Part shown: piece after piece, positions 17,392 to 26,857 of the stretch | How the letters are laid out: every line of letters starts with the position of its first letter | Numbering within the stretch: position 1 is the stretch's first letter | Assembly (NCBI GenBank): GCA_963821925.1 | Contig: CAWGFO010000001.1 | Location: forward strand, 62,001 to 126,000 | From: JAOUEA01 sp963821925 | GTDB taxonomy: Bacteria; Actinomycetota; UBA4738; HRBIN12 | DNA: 64,000 nt | Direction: 5' to 3' | Position numbers and translations under genes: made by a program | Notes under the pieces: model-generated | The model's input: only the letters and a program-made list of their open reading frames with translations | Databases searched by the model: none | What the model was told of the DNA's origin: nothing

Positions 17392-18689
17392 CGGACGTCC
17401 TCGCCCTGCTCGAACAGCGCGTCGTTGACGCCCTCGCCACGCTCGGCGAGCGTGTCGGAGATGCGAGGCACCGACCCGGTTGCCTCGAACGCGCCCTCGA
17501 GGCCGGCGCGCGACCGGAACCGGAACAGGGTCGCGATGAGCGGTTCGCCTCGGTGCGTGCCTTCCACGGCAGCCACCTCCCAGATCACTCGCCGGCCGTC
17601 GCGCAGCCGGCTCAGATGCACGATGACGTCGACCGCCGAGGCCACCTGGTTCCGGATGTGGGCCGCAGGCAGGTCGACGTCGGACATCATCGCCATCGTC
17701 TCGAGGCGCCAGAGCAGGTGCCGGCTCGAGTTCGCGTGAGCCGTGCTGAGCGAGCCTTCGTGGCCCGTATTCATCGCCTGGAGCATGTCGAGGGCCTCAC
17801 CGCCGCGGACCTCGCCGACGATGATCCGATCGGGGCGCATCCGGAGGGCCTGGCGCACGAGGTCGCGCACGGTGACCTCGCCCTTGCCCTCGACGTTGGC
17901 TGGACGGGCTTCGAGCGAGATCACGTGCGGCTTCGCGAGCCGGAGCTCGGCCGCATCTTCGATCGTGACGAGACGCTCCTCATCGGGGATGAACCCGCTC
18001 AGCACGCCCAGGAGGGTCGTCTTGCCGCTGCCAGTGCCGCCGGAGACCACCACGTTCGCGCGGCCGCGGACACACGCCGCCAGGAACCGGAGCATGCGCG
18101 GTCCCACGCTGCCGTTCGTCAGGAGATCCTCGGGCCGGATCGGCACTTGCGAGAACTTCCTGATCGTGAGCACGGGACCGCGGAGCGAGAGAGGCGGGAT
18201 GATCGCGTGGACCCGAGAACCGTCGGGCAACCGAGCGTCGGCCCAAGGCGACGACTCGTCGACCCGCAGGCCCAAGGGTCCAACGATGCGGTCGATCAGA
18301 TGGAGGACGGCCTCCTCCCCCTCGAATAGACCGTCACCCGCCTTCTCGATCCGCCCCTCTCGCTCCACGTAGACGTCGTCGGGTCCGTTGACCATCACTT
18401 CCGTGACGTCCGGGTCCTTCAGCAGGAACTCGATCGGACCGAACCCGACGACCTCGTCGGAGACCTCGTTGACCATGCGCGTCAGCTCACGCTGGGGAAG
18501 GATCGCGCCGCTCGCGCGCAGGAGGCTCAGCGCCTCCTCGCGCACACGCACCCGGCGTTCGGTGCGCGGCGCGGTCGCGAGCCCGCGCGCGTCGACGTGT
18601 TGCCGCAGCTGGTCGCGGAGCTGCCGGCGCACCCCCGCCAGGGCATCGGCCCCGGCACGGGCGGGGTGTTCCGTCGGCTCCGCCACCAT
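17388..18689 (-). CDS. tadA: CpaF/TadA-type secretion ATPase
   Basis: A 433-aa cytosolic hexameric ATPase powering Tad pilus assembly. The N-terminal domain (1-110) contains the ASGAILPQRELTRMVNEVSDE stretch, followed by MVNGPDDVYVEREGRI. The motor domain has Walker A GGTGSGKTTLLG (about 217-228), the Asp box, Walker B DRIIVGEVRGGEALDM, and the His box TGHEGSLSTAHANS. It is the first gene of the leftward tad operon. The ssd/CpaE gene usually upstream is not adjacent: it lies at 51313-52401. Confidence 0.93.
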   Translation of the reverse strand: MVAEPTEHPARAGADALAGVRRQLRDQLRQHVDARGLATAPRTERRVRVREEALSLLRASGAILPQRELTRMVNEVSDEVVGFGPIEFLLKDPDVTEVMVNGPDDVYVEREGRIEKAGDGLFEGEEAVLHLIDRIVGPLGLRVDESSPWADARLPDGSRVHAIIPPLSLRGPVLTIRKFSQVPIRPEDLLTNGSVGPRMLRFLAACVRGRANVVVSGGTGSGKTTLLGVLSGFIPDEERLVTIEDAAELRLAKPHVISLEARPANVEGKGEVTVRDLVRQALRMRPDRIIVGEVRGGEALDMLQAMNTGHEGSLSTAHANSSRHLLWRLETMAMMSDVDLPAAHIRNQVASAVDVIVHLSRLRDGRRVIWEVAAVEGTHRGEPLIATLFRFRSRAGLEGAFEATGSVPRISDTLAERGEGVNDALFEQGEDVR

Positions 18690-18987
18690 CCGTCAGCTCC
18701 TTCGTGCACGCATGGGGGAAGGACACCTGTCGAGGGGAGGTCCGGCGTGTGGTCCGTGAGGAGCCGTCTGCCGTGGGGAGCGCGAACGTTACCGGGCGGC
18801 GCACGCCCGGCACCATCCCCAGCTCGGCCGATTCCGAGTTCTTGTCGGGGGATGACTCCGACACGTCTCAGGGGATGCGGCGGTGATCAGGGGTTCGATG
18901 CCGGGGGGTTCGGCGAGGATGGGCCGCTCGGCGACGGGAGGTGCCCTCGGCCTCGCTCCGCTACTGGTCCACCTCAGAGGACGGGAC
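18690..18987. other. Intergenic region between tadA and the efflux cassette array
   Basis: About 300 bp with no credible gene. It holds the tadA promoter region and the 3' end of the cassette transcript. A strong 7-bp hairpin with 5-nt loop lies at 18792-18810 (CCGGGCG / CGCCCGG) and could end leftward transcription, but no T-tract follows it. It marks one edge of the block that separates tadA from ssd. Confidence 0.4.
18792..18810. terminator. GC hairpin, possible terminator of the efflux cassette transcript
   Basis: Perfect inverted repeat CCGGGCG-N5-CGCCCGG. It lies ~180 nt beyond the last lipoprotein gene of the leftward cassette and ~100 nt upstream of tadA. There is no U-tract, so an operator or a non-canonical terminator are equally possible. 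Confidence 0.25.
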
Positions 18988-19881
18988 CTACGACCGGTCG
19001 ATCGGTTCCGTCGTCCCGTAGACGTCGGGGCTGAGCCGGTAGCCGCGCGCCTCCTGGGCGAGCACCGTGCGACGGAGCTCGTCCATCTCGGACGGGCTCA
19101 GGTGCTCGAGGGAGACGAGCTCGAGCACCTCGCGCTCGACCTCCTGGGCCCCGCGCCACCCGACGCGGATGCCCCCGACGCCCCGGGCGTAGAACTTGAG
19201 CTGGTGCGTGCCGGGCTCGTCGGGGTTGAACTCGTCGATCACGAGGACGCCCGAGTAGCACTCGAACGGGACGCAGACCTCCTGTCCCAGCTGGTCGACC
19301 TTGCCCCGGTCGGTCCACTCGACGTCGGCGCCGCCCCATCCCATGGCGTAGCTGGGGGTGCCTGGGCGCGGGAGCGCCGGCATGTGGATCCCCGCCCGGG
19401 CCCCGTGCAGCCCGGCGATCCAGGTCGGGGTCTTGACGACCGTCTCGCCGTCGAGCTCCTCGGGGTATTCGCCCAGGTACCAGACGTTCCCGTCGTCGTC
19501 CTGGGCGAAGAACGAGAGCTCGACCTCCTCGAGTTCGCCGCCCGTGTAGTCGTTGTCGTAGGTGACGACCGTGCGGACCCCGTTCACGACCTTCGTGAGG
19601 TCGGTGACGGTGAACACCACCTTGCGGCTCACGCGCTCGCCCTCGTCGGTCGCATGGCCTTGCCAGGTGAAGCGCGTGCCCGGCACGAGCGGGAACCACG
19701 GGTTCGTCACCTCGGTGGGGTGGCTGAAGGTCGCCGGATCGAACTCGGCCTCGCTCGCGACCGGCGGCAGGCTCTGGGCCGCCGAAGGGCTCTGGGGCGC
19801 GCTCGCGCCCCGGCCCGCGCACGCCGCGAGGGCGAGCGTGCCCAACGTGACGACCGCGACGATCCGGGCCGTCGAGCGCAT
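18988..19881 (-). CDS. Secreted lipoprotein closing efflux cassette 2
   Basis: A 297-aa lipoprotein of unknown function. Signal peptide with lipobox LALAAC (Cys21) and a Ser/Pro-rich linker, then a beta-rich domain starting NPWFPLVPGTRFTWQG. The domain includes VNGVRTVVTYDNDY, FFAQDDDGNVWYLGEYPEE and YAMGWGGADVEWTDRG. Similar secreted proteins opening with NPYFPL-PGT exist in actinobacteria and deltaproteobacteria without known function. It is last in the cassette, 19 nt after the type-A pump. The copy at 28937-29830 differs at only two bases (Phe/Leu and Gln/Glu changes). Confidence 0.8.
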   Translation of the reverse strand: MRSTARIVAVVTLGTLALAACAGRGASAPQSPSAAQSLPPVASEAEFDPATFSHPTEVTNPWFPLVPGTRFTWQGHATDEGERVSRKVVFTVTDLTKVVNGVRTVVTYDNDYTGGELEEVELSFFAQDDDGNVWYLGEYPEELDGETVVKTPTWIAGLHGARAGIHMPALPRPGTPSYAMGWGGADVEWTDRGKVDQLGQEVCVPFECYSGVLVIDEFNPDEPGTHQLKFYARGVGGIRVGWRGAQEVEREVLELVSLEHLSPSEMDELRRTVLAQEARGYRLSPDVYGTTEPIDRS

Positions 19882-19983
19882 CGCTACCCTCCTCGCGGGC
19901 TCATGCGGGCACCGGGGCGGCCGGGAGCGGCTCGCCGGGCTCGGTCCCGCGCGACTTCCCGAACCGCAGGTAGAGCGACGGGA
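18990..19983. repeat. Near-identical direct repeat, copy 2 (~994 bp)
   Basis: Matches 28939-29932 with a constant offset of 9949. I count two mismatches (19146/29095 and 19266/29215). The identity runs from the lipoprotein stop codon through the gene and intergenic gap to the last ~27 codons of the type-A RND gene, then stops abruptly at 19984/29933. Confidence 0.9.
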
Positions 19984-22900
19984 CGACGAACAGGTTCAGC
20001 AAGGTCGCCGTGATCAGCCCGCCGAGGATGACCCACGCCATCGGATACTCGATCTCCTGGCCGGGGATCTCCCCCGCGACGAGCAGCGGGACGAGCGCGA
20101 GGCCGGTCGTGAGCACCGTCATCATGATCGGCACGACCCGCTCGCGGGCACCCCGCAGGACCAGGTCGGGACCGAACGGAACCCCCTCGAACCGCTCGAG
20201 ATGTTGGTAGTGACTGATCAGCATGATCCCGTTCCGGGCCACGATCCCCAGCACCGTGAAGAACCCGACCAACGACCCGAGCGAGATCACCCCGCCCGTG
20301 AGGTAGGCCGCCAGCACGCCGCCGATCAGGGCGATCGGCAGGGTCAGGAACGACAGGATCGCGAGCCGCCAGCTCCCGAACGACGCCTGCAGCAGCAGCA
20401 GGATGCCGATCGCCGCGGCGATCGCGCCGGCCCTCAGCCGGTTCGACGCCTCGCGACGCTCCGTGTACTCCCCCAGGAACTCCGCGTGGTACTCGGCCGG
20501 CCAGTCGTAGTTGTCGAGCTTCTGCTCGAGCTGCGACACGATGGAACCCAGATCCCTGCTGCCGTCGATGTTCGCGCCGACGTCCAGACTCCTGAACAGG
20601 CCGTCGTGATAGATCACGTTGGGAACCGGCTCGATCTTCACCGTCGCCACGTCGTTCAGGCGGACGTACTCGCCGCTCGGGGTGTCGAACAACAGGTTCC
20701 CGATGTCGCCGATCGTGTCCCGCGTCTCGGGTGTGCTCCAGAGCTGCACGTCGTACGCCTTGCCGTCCCGGAAGATGTCACCGATCTCTTCGCCGGCGAT
20801 CAGCCGGGCGGCCGCTCGGCGGACGTCGCCTGGCTTGAGCCCATAGCGTTGGGCGGCGGGGAGGTCGACCACGACCTTCATCTGCGGGATGTCCTTCAGG
20901 GACTCGACGTGGTTCTCGACGACCCCCGGGATGCCTCCCAGGATCTCGTTGACCTCGTTGGCCGTCTCCTGGAGCTGCGCCAGCTCCTGTCCGTAGATGC
21001 GGATCGTGATCGCCTCGCTCGAACCCGTCAGCACCTCCCGGATGCGCTCCTTCAGGTAGGTGAGCACGTCCCGGTAGAGGCCCGGGTACCCGTCGACGAC
21101 CTCGTGGATCCGCGTCAAGGTCTGGTCGTAGTCGACGGATGGGTCGACGCTGATCCAGTTCTCGCCGAAGTCGATGCCGACGACCTCGTCCATCAGGAGC
21201 GCCTGCCCGATGTGCGACCCCGCGTTCCTGACGCCGGGGATCTCCAAGAGCTCGCGGTTGGCACGCGAGGAGATCCTGAACATCTCCGGCTGGCCGGTGC
21301 CCGGCACGGACACCCAGTGCATCAGGAAGTCGCGCTCCTTGAATGAGGGCAGCAGCGATTGGCCGAGCAGCGGCAACGCCATGATCCCCATCACCGTCGT
21401 GAGCCCAACCACGGCGTACGCGCGGCGCGGCCGGTAGACGATGCTCGCCAGGACGGCGTGGTAGGCGCGCTGGAGCGCGGGCACGAGCGGCGACTCCCGG
21501 TGACGGAGGGACTTGGGGCTGCGGAAGAAGATCAGGCTCATGGCGGGCGTGACCGTGAGCGCCACGACCATCGACGCGAGCAGCGCGAGCGCGTAGGACG
21601 TGGCGAGCGGACGGAAGAACGATCCCGACAGCCCGTCGAGCATGAAGACCGGGGCGATCGCCACGATCTCGATCAGCGTGGCGTACACGATCGCGCTCCG
21701 CACCTCGAGCGACGCTTCGAGGATCACTCTGGCGGTCGACGTGCCGCTGCCCTCGCGTCGCTGTTGTCGGAGGCGTCGGACCACGTTCTCGATGTCGATG
21801 ATCGCGTCGTCGACGATGTCGCCGAGCGCGATCACCATGCCGGCCAGGATCATCGTGTTGATCGTGGCCCCGCGCCAGTGGAGGACGAGGCCGGCCGCGA
21901 TCAGCGAGAGCGGGATCGCGACCACGCTGATCAACGCCGTCCGCCACTCGTACAGGAACATGCAGAGCATCAGCACCATCAGGATCGCGCCGAACCAGAT
22001 CGCCTTCGAGAGGTTGCTGATCGACTCCTCGATGAAGGTCGCGGGGCGGAAGATCGTGGTGTCGACCGCGATGCCCGGGAGGCCGGGGTCGAGCTCCCGG
22101 AGGGCTGCCTCGACGCCCCGGGTGACGTCGAGCGTGTTCGCCCAGGGCAGCTTCTCGACGATCAGCATCAGCCCCTCGCCGTCGTTGATCACGGCGTCGC
22201 CGACCAGCGGCCACGTCCCTCTGACGAGGTCGGCCACATCGCCCACCCGGAGCATCGTGCCGTCGCGGGCCTCGACCGGGACGCCGGCCAGATCCTGGGC
22301 ATCGACGATCGGCAAGACGTGCTGGATCGGATACCGGATGTCGGCGGTGTCGAGGTGGCCTCCGCGCCCGATGTAGTTGCCCTCGTTGTACGGGAGCAAT
22401 CCGGCGTCGAGGGCGTCGGCCGCGGCCGTCGCGACGGCGTCGAGCGTGACGTCGTGCTTGCGGAGACGCTCCGGATCGATCTGGATCGTGGGCATCTCGA
22501 TCCGCTCGCCCCAGATCGGCACGTTCGCCACTCCCGGCACCCGCATCAGCCGGCTCCGGATGGTCCAATAGGTCGTCATCGAGAGGTCGATCAGGTCGAG
22601 GTCGGGATCCGTCGTCGTGAGGCCGATCTTCATGACACGGCTCGTCGCGGAGAGCGGCTGGATCATGAAGGGAGGGCTCGACCACGTCGGCAGCTGGGGT
22701 GACACCTGCGCGATGCGCTCGGCGACGTGCTGGCGTGCCGTCAGCAGATCGGTCCCCGGCTCGAAGATCATCTCCACCGACGACAGCGACTCCACCGACT
22801 TCGATCGGATCTGGTCGATCCCAGGGACGCCGTTGAGCGTCTGTTCGAGGGGGATCGTCACGAGGGCCTCGACCTGGTTCGCGGACAGGCCGAGGGCGGG

Positions 22901-23053
22901 CGTCTGGACCTCGACCTTCGGCGGGGCGAACTCGGGGAAGACGTCGACCTCGGTGTCGCCGAGCTGTTGGATGCCGAAGAACATCAGGGCAGCGGCGAGC
23001 GCGACCACGAGGTAGCGGAACTTGAGGCTCGACCCAACGATCCATCGGAGCAT
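19901..23053 (-). CDS. RND efflux permease, type A, cassette 2
   Basis: A 1050-aa proton-driven RND transporter of the CusA/AcrB superfamily with the standard internally duplicated layout: N-terminal TM1, large outer domain (about 35-330), TM2-6, TM7, second outer domain (about 550-850), TM8-12. The opening DTEVDVFPEFAPPKVEVQT is typical of HME/CusA-like pumps. TM4 carries LGDIVDDAIIDIENVV, with the paired Asp of the proton relay. At the position of the AcrB TM10 Lys it has Arg (GIVARNGIMLI). There is no outer-membrane channel gene nearby. Substrate unknown. Confidence 0.9.
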   Translation of the reverse strand: MLRWIVGSSLKFRYLVVALAAALMFFGIQQLGDTEVDVFPEFAPPKVEVQTPALGLSANQVEALVTIPLEQTLNGVPGIDQIRSKSVESLSSVEMIFEPGTDLLTARQHVAERIAQVSPQLPTWSSPPFMIQPLSATSRVMKIGLTTTDPDLDLIDLSMTTYWTIRSRLMRVPGVANVPIWGERIEMPTIQIDPERLRKHDVTLDAVATAAADALDAGLLPYNEGNYIGRGGHLDTADIRYPIQHVLPIVDAQDLAGVPVEARDGTMLRVGDVADLVRGTWPLVGDAVINDGEGLMLIVEKLPWANTLDVTRGVEAALRELDPGLPGIAVDTTIFRPATFIEESISNLSKAIWFGAILMVLMLCMFLYEWRTALISVVAIPLSLIAAGLVLHWRGATINTMILAGMVIALGDIVDDAIIDIENVVRRLRQQRREGSGTSTARVILEASLEVRSAIVYATLIEIVAIAPVFMLDGLSGSFFRPLATSYALALLASMVVALTVTPAMSLIFFRSPKSLRHRESPLVPALQRAYHAVLASIVYRPRRAYAVVGLTTVMGIMALPLLGQSLLPSFKERDFLMHWVSVPGTGQPEMFRISSRANRELLEIPGVRNAGSHIGQALLMDEVVGIDFGENWISVDPSVDYDQTLTRIHEVVDGYPGLYRDVLTYLKERIREVLTGSSEAITIRIYGQELAQLQETANEVNEILGGIPGVVENHVESLKDIPQMKVVVDLPAAQRYGLKPGDVRRAAARLIAGEEIGDIFRDGKAYDVQLWSTPETRDTIGDIGNLLFDTPSGEYVRLNDVATVKIEPVPNVIYHDGLFRSLDVGANIDGSRDLGSIVSQLEQKLDNYDWPAEYHAEFLGEYTERREASNRLRAGAIAAAIGILLLLQASFGSWRLAILSFLTLPIALIGGVLAAYLTGGVISLGSLVGFFTVLGIVARNGIMLISHYQHLERFEGVPFGPDLVLRGARERVVPIMMTVLTTGLALVPLLVAGEIPGQEIEYPMAWVILGGLITATLLNLFVVPSLYLRFGKSRGTEPGEPLPAAPVPA

Positions 23054-23081
23054 CGTGCGTTCCTTCCTTTCGCGACTCGCG

Positions 23082-23510
23082 CTACGTGCCGAACCCCGTC
23101 TCGGATCCGTACAGCTCGGGGACCCCGACGGTCACGACGTTGGTCCCGGGCGGCGGCCCCTCGGCGAGGAACGCTCGGTCGCTCGTTTCCCGGACGATGT
23201 CGATCGGCTCGCGGACGAAGACGAGCGGCTCGGGATTCGCGTACACCCAGAAGTCGCCGTGGGCGTCGAGGAACACCGCGTCGTACGGGACGACCAGCTC
23301 GTCGCCCCGCGACTCGACGGCGGCCGTCTCGATACCGAGCCGCTCGACGGCGGACTCGGTCAGGGTGATGCGCGGTAGCTCGTCACCTTCGACCGACTCG
23401 ACGGAATACGGTTCCTCCCGCACGTACTCGTCCGATACGGCCCCGCCGCACGCCGCCAGGGTCAGGACGGCGAGCGGCCCGACCGCACGTCTCAACCACC
23501 GCCGCGTCAT
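23082..23510 (-). CDS. Minimal RND adaptor-like lipoprotein, cassette 2
   Basis: A 142-aa lipoprotein (lipobox LTLAAC) lying between two RND genes. The mature part reads ITLTESAVERLGIETAAVE, VVPYDAVFLDAHGDFWVYANP, then a closing PGTNVVTVGVPELYGSETG. These match the first strand and the C-terminal membrane-proximal region of CusB/CzcB-type adaptors (GI-T-pV ... vP--Av ... G--VV--G-~e-E). The lipoyl and alpha-hairpin domains that reach TolC are absent. I infer a short adaptor sitting on the pump. It starts 8 nt after the type-B pump and ends 28 nt before type A. Confidence 0.7.
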   Translation of the reverse strand: MTRRWLRRAVGPLAVLTLAACGGAVSDEYVREEPYSVESVEGDELPRITLTESAVERLGIETAAVESRGDELVVPYDAVFLDAHGDFWVYANPEPLVFVREPIDIVRETSDRAFLAEGPPPGTNVVTVGVPELYGSETGFGT

Positions 23511-23518
23511 CGGATCGC

Positions 23519-26500
23519 CTACCTTCCGACCGCGTCGACGTCGGGGACCTTGAGGAAGAGGTCCTCCGCGGATGCGTCCTGCTCCGCGACGAACCCGAAG
23601 CGCAGGTAGACCGCGGGGAGGACGACGACGGTCAGCAGCGTCGACGTGATCAGCCCGCCGAGGATGACCACGGACATCGGCCCCACGATCTCGAACCCTG
23701 CCGAGCCACCGCTCAGCGCGAACGGGATGAAGACCGCCGCCGCACCGACCGCGGTCGTCAGGATCGGAGCGACGCGATCTCGGGTCCCACGGGTCACCAT
23801 CTCGGCTCCGAAGGCCTCACCGCCTCGCTGCAGTCGCTGATAGTGCCTGATCAGGACGATCGCACTGCGGACGGCGAGCCCGTAGACGGCAACGAACCCG
23901 GCCACCGTGCCCAGCGTGACGTCGCCGCCGGCGATCAACGCTGCCAGCGCGCTGCCGCCGAGCGCCATCGGCAGGGTCAGGAACGCGAGGGTCGCCAGGC
24001 GCCAGCTCGAGAAGGCGGCCTGGAGCAGCAGGAAGATCCCGATCAGCCCGGCCACCGCGATGGAGATCGCGCGGGAGCGCGCGGCCGCGTGCACCTCGAA
24101 CCCACCGAGGACCTCGGCGTGGTGCTCGAGCGGGAACTCGATCTGCGCGACCGCATCGTCGACCTCGCTCGCGACGTCGCCGACGTCTCGACCCGAGACG
24201 TTCGCCGAGACGTCGACGTAGGAGTCGACCGACTCGTGCCGGATCACCGCCGGGTTGGGGACGATCGTCACGTCGGCGACGGCTCCGAGCGGGACGAGGC
24301 GGCCGTCTGGCGTGTCGATCAGCAGGTTCTCGACGTCCCCTTCGCTCTCGCGGATCGATGGATCGCCCCATACCGCCACGTCGAACACCTTCTGTTCCTC
24401 GAACAGGTTGCCGACCACGAGTCCCGAGAGCAGGGTCGTGGCGGCGCGACGCACGTCGCCGGGGGCGAGACCGTAGCGCGCGGCAAGGGCGACGTCGGGC
24501 TGCACCTCGATGGTCGGCTGATCCTCCGGAAGCTCCACCTGGAGGTTCTCGAGACCGTCGATCCCCGCGATCGCGGCTCGGACGTCCGAGGCCTTCTCCT
24601 CGAGGATCGCCTGGTTCGCGCCGTAGACCCTCACGACGATCTCGTCATCCCCACGCCCGAGGACGTCGGTGACCCGCTGCTCGGAGTAGGTCAGCACGTC
24701 GTTCGTGACGTCGGGAAGGCCCGCCGCCACCGACTCGATCTCGGCGATCGTGCTGCCGTAGTCGACCGAGTCGTCGATGCTGACCCAGACCTCGGCCGAG
24801 TTCACGTCGACGATCTGGTCCGACTGGACCGCACGCCCGACGTGGGCCCCCAGGTCGTCGATCCCCTCCACGGCGCGGAGCCCTTCGACCGCCTGAGCGG
24901 TGATCTCGTCCATGCGCTGGAGCGAGGTGCCGGGCTGCGCGTCGAGCCGGACCAGCACGTCCCGCTCCTTGAGGACCGGGCGCATCGACGCGTCCAGGAA
25001 AGGGAACGCGACCAGGCCGGCCAGCACGACGACCGCGAAGACCGCGAACGCGGGACCGGGCGTGGCGACGATCCGTGCGGCGGCCCCTTCGTAGGTCCGG
25101 TGCGCCCAGCGCGCCACGGGGGACTCACGCCGGTCGCGGGCACGGCTGCCGAGGAGCATCATGCCGAGCGCGGGCGTCACGGTGATCGCAACCAGGATCG
25201 ACGCTAGGACCGCCAGCAGGTAGGCGGAGGCGATCGGGGGCAGGAACGCGCCCGCCTCCCCTTCCAGGAAGTAGGCGGGAAGCAGGACGGCGACGACGAT
25301 CAGCGTGGCGAAGAGGATCGCACCGCGCATCTCCAGGATCGCCTCGATGACGACCTCCCACGTCGGCGTCCCGTCGCCCTGCGCCCGCTGGTGCCGAACC
25401 CGTCGCGCCACGTTGTCGACGTCGATCACCGCATCGTCGATGAGCGCGACGAGCGCCATGACCAGACCGGCCAGGATCATCGTGTTCACGGTGGTGTCGG
25501 TGAAGTACAGGACCAGCCACGCCGCGGCGAGTGACATCGCGATCGACACGGTGCCGACCAAGGTGCCGCGCCAATCGAAGGTGAACGCGATCAGGACGAG
25601 GATCAGCAGGATCGCCGCGATCAGGGCCGCGCGGCCCAGGTTGTCGAACGACGTGTCGATGAACTCCGCCGGGCGGTAGATCGACGTGTCGACCTGCACC
25701 CCGGGGAGACCCGGCGCGAGCACGTCGAGCGCCTCGCCGACCCCGGCCGCGACCTGGGGCGTGTTGGCGTCCGGGAACTTCTCGATCACGAGCAGGAGGC
25801 AATCGCCACCCGTGCACAGGGCGTCCCCGATCAACGGCTGGTGATCCTCGACGATCCGGGTGACGTCACCCAGCGTCAGCGCCTGACCGCCGGACGGGGA
25901 CGTGGAGCCCTCCGGCTCCACGATCGGCACCTGTGCCAGCTCCTCCGGCGTCGAGATCTCCTGCTCGTGGAAGACGTGGATCCGCTCGTTCAGCGTGTCG
26001 ATGAACCCGCCGGTGCCGGGGCTGGTCGCCTCGAGGAACGTGAGCGGGGACACCTCCAGCGCGTTCCCGGCCGTCCTGATCACCTGGCTGAGGCTGACGC
26101 CGGCATCGTTGAGCCGCTGCGGGTCGACCAGCACCTGCATCTGACGGTCCCGGAACCCCCAGATCGACACGTTGGCGACGCCTTCGACGCCCTGCAGGCG
26201 AGGAGCGATGATCCATCGGGAGAGGATCGACAGGTCGATCGGCGACAGCTCCTCCGACGACAGCTTCACCATCGCGACGCGACTGGTCGAGGACAGGGGC
26301 TGGATCATCTGCGGCGGCTTCGCGACCTGCGGCAGCCCCGCGGCCGCGACCGCCTGGGTCAGCCGTTCGGAGACGACCTGGCGCGCATCGAGCAGATCCG
26401 TGCCCGGCTCGAAGGTCATGACCACCGACGAAAGCCCGGGCAACGAGACCGATTCGATCTCGTCGAGGAACGCGATCCCGACGAGCAGGTCCTGCTCGAG

Positions 26501-26704
26501 GGGCACCGTGATGAGCTGCTCGACCTCCTCGGCGGACAGCCCGAGGGCCTCGGTCTGGACCTCGACGGTCGGACGTTGGAACTCCGGCAGGATGTCCGTG
26601 CGGGCGTTGTCGAGCTGCAGGACGCCGAAGACCAGCAGCCCGAGGGCGACCGCGATCACCAGACGACGGAACTTGATGCTCGAACCGACGATCCACCGCA
26701 TCAT
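23519..26704 (-). CDS. RND efflux permease, type B, cassette 2
   Basis: A 1061-aa RND pump with the same layout as its partner but a distinct subtype. It opens MMRWIVGSSIKFRRLVIAV. The first outer domain contains LPEFQRPTVEVQTEALGLS. TM4 has LVALIDDAVIDVDNVARRV (paired Asp), and TM10 has GLAVRSAIVLIRHYQRL, where Arg replaces the AcrB Lys. It is the first gene of the pump operon, transcribed from a promoter in the gap after the regulator gene. A partner permease and adaptor lie downstream, suggesting a heteromeric pump like MdtBC. Confidence 0.9.
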   Translation of the reverse strand: MMRWIVGSSIKFRRLVIAVALGLLVFGVLQLDNARTDILPEFQRPTVEVQTEALGLSAEEVEQLITVPLEQDLLVGIAFLDEIESVSLPGLSSVVMTFEPGTDLLDARQVVSERLTQAVAAAGLPQVAKPPQMIQPLSSTSRVAMVKLSSEELSPIDLSILSRWIIAPRLQGVEGVANVSIWGFRDRQMQVLVDPQRLNDAGVSLSQVIRTAGNALEVSPLTFLEATSPGTGGFIDTLNERIHVFHEQEISTPEELAQVPIVEPEGSTSPSGGQALTLGDVTRIVEDHQPLIGDALCTGGDCLLLVIEKFPDANTPQVAAGVGEALDVLAPGLPGVQVDTSIYRPAEFIDTSFDNLGRAALIAAILLILVLIAFTFDWRGTLVGTVSIAMSLAAAWLVLYFTDTTVNTMILAGLVMALVALIDDAVIDVDNVARRVRHQRAQGDGTPTWEVVIEAILEMRGAILFATLIVVAVLLPAYFLEGEAGAFLPPIASAYLLAVLASILVAITVTPALGMMLLGSRARDRRESPVARWAHRTYEGAAARIVATPGPAFAVFAVVVLAGLVAFPFLDASMRPVLKERDVLVRLDAQPGTSLQRMDEITAQAVEGLRAVEGIDDLGAHVGRAVQSDQIVDVNSAEVWVSIDDSVDYGSTIAEIESVAAGLPDVTNDVLTYSEQRVTDVLGRGDDEIVVRVYGANQAILEEKASDVRAAIAGIDGLENLQVELPEDQPTIEVQPDVALAARYGLAPGDVRRAATTLLSGLVVGNLFEEQKVFDVAVWGDPSIRESEGDVENLLIDTPDGRLVPLGAVADVTIVPNPAVIRHESVDSYVDVSANVSGRDVGDVASEVDDAVAQIEFPLEHHAEVLGGFEVHAAARSRAISIAVAGLIGIFLLLQAAFSSWRLATLAFLTLPMALGGSALAALIAGGDVTLGTVAGFVAVYGLAVRSAIVLIRHYQRLQRGGEAFGAEMVTRGTRDRVAPILTTAVGAAAVFIPFALSGGSAGFEIVGPMSVVILGGLITSTLLTVVVLPAVYLRFGFVAEQDASAEDLFLKVPDVDAVGR

Positions 26705-26770
26705 GGCTGTGCGACCTCCACGGATCGGTCCAGGGCGGGTTTCCCCGCACGCCCACGGAAACTGAAGACC

Positions 26771-26776
26771 AACCTA
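26771..26776 (-). promoter_or_regulatory. -10 box of the cassette 2 RND operon
   Basis: Minus-strand TAGGTT, preceded by GTTCC as in the cassette 1 counterpart. An 18-bp spacer leads to a poor -35 (GACGAC, 26800-26795) that overlaps the first palindrome. Predicted transcript start is near 26763, leaving a ~60-nt leader with GGAGGT before ATG 26704. Confidence 0.45.
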
Positions 26777-26795
26777 GGAACCGCATCCGGCCGCG

Positions 26796-26839
26796 TCGTC
26801 AGCCGCGGCGACGAACCTTCGCCTCGTCGCGGGCGACGA
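26796..26839 (-). promoter_or_regulatory. Two TCGTC...GACGA palindromes, candidate regulator sites, cassette 2
   Basis: Site 1 is TCGTC-N9-GACGA (26796-26814); site 2 is TCGTC-N6-GACGA (26824-26839). They are centred near -42 and -68 from the predicted start of the pump operon. The same half-sites occur in the same places in cassette 1, suggesting activation by the adjacent NarL regulators. Confidence 0.5.
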
Positions 26840-26857
26840 TGATCGCTCGTCGCGACG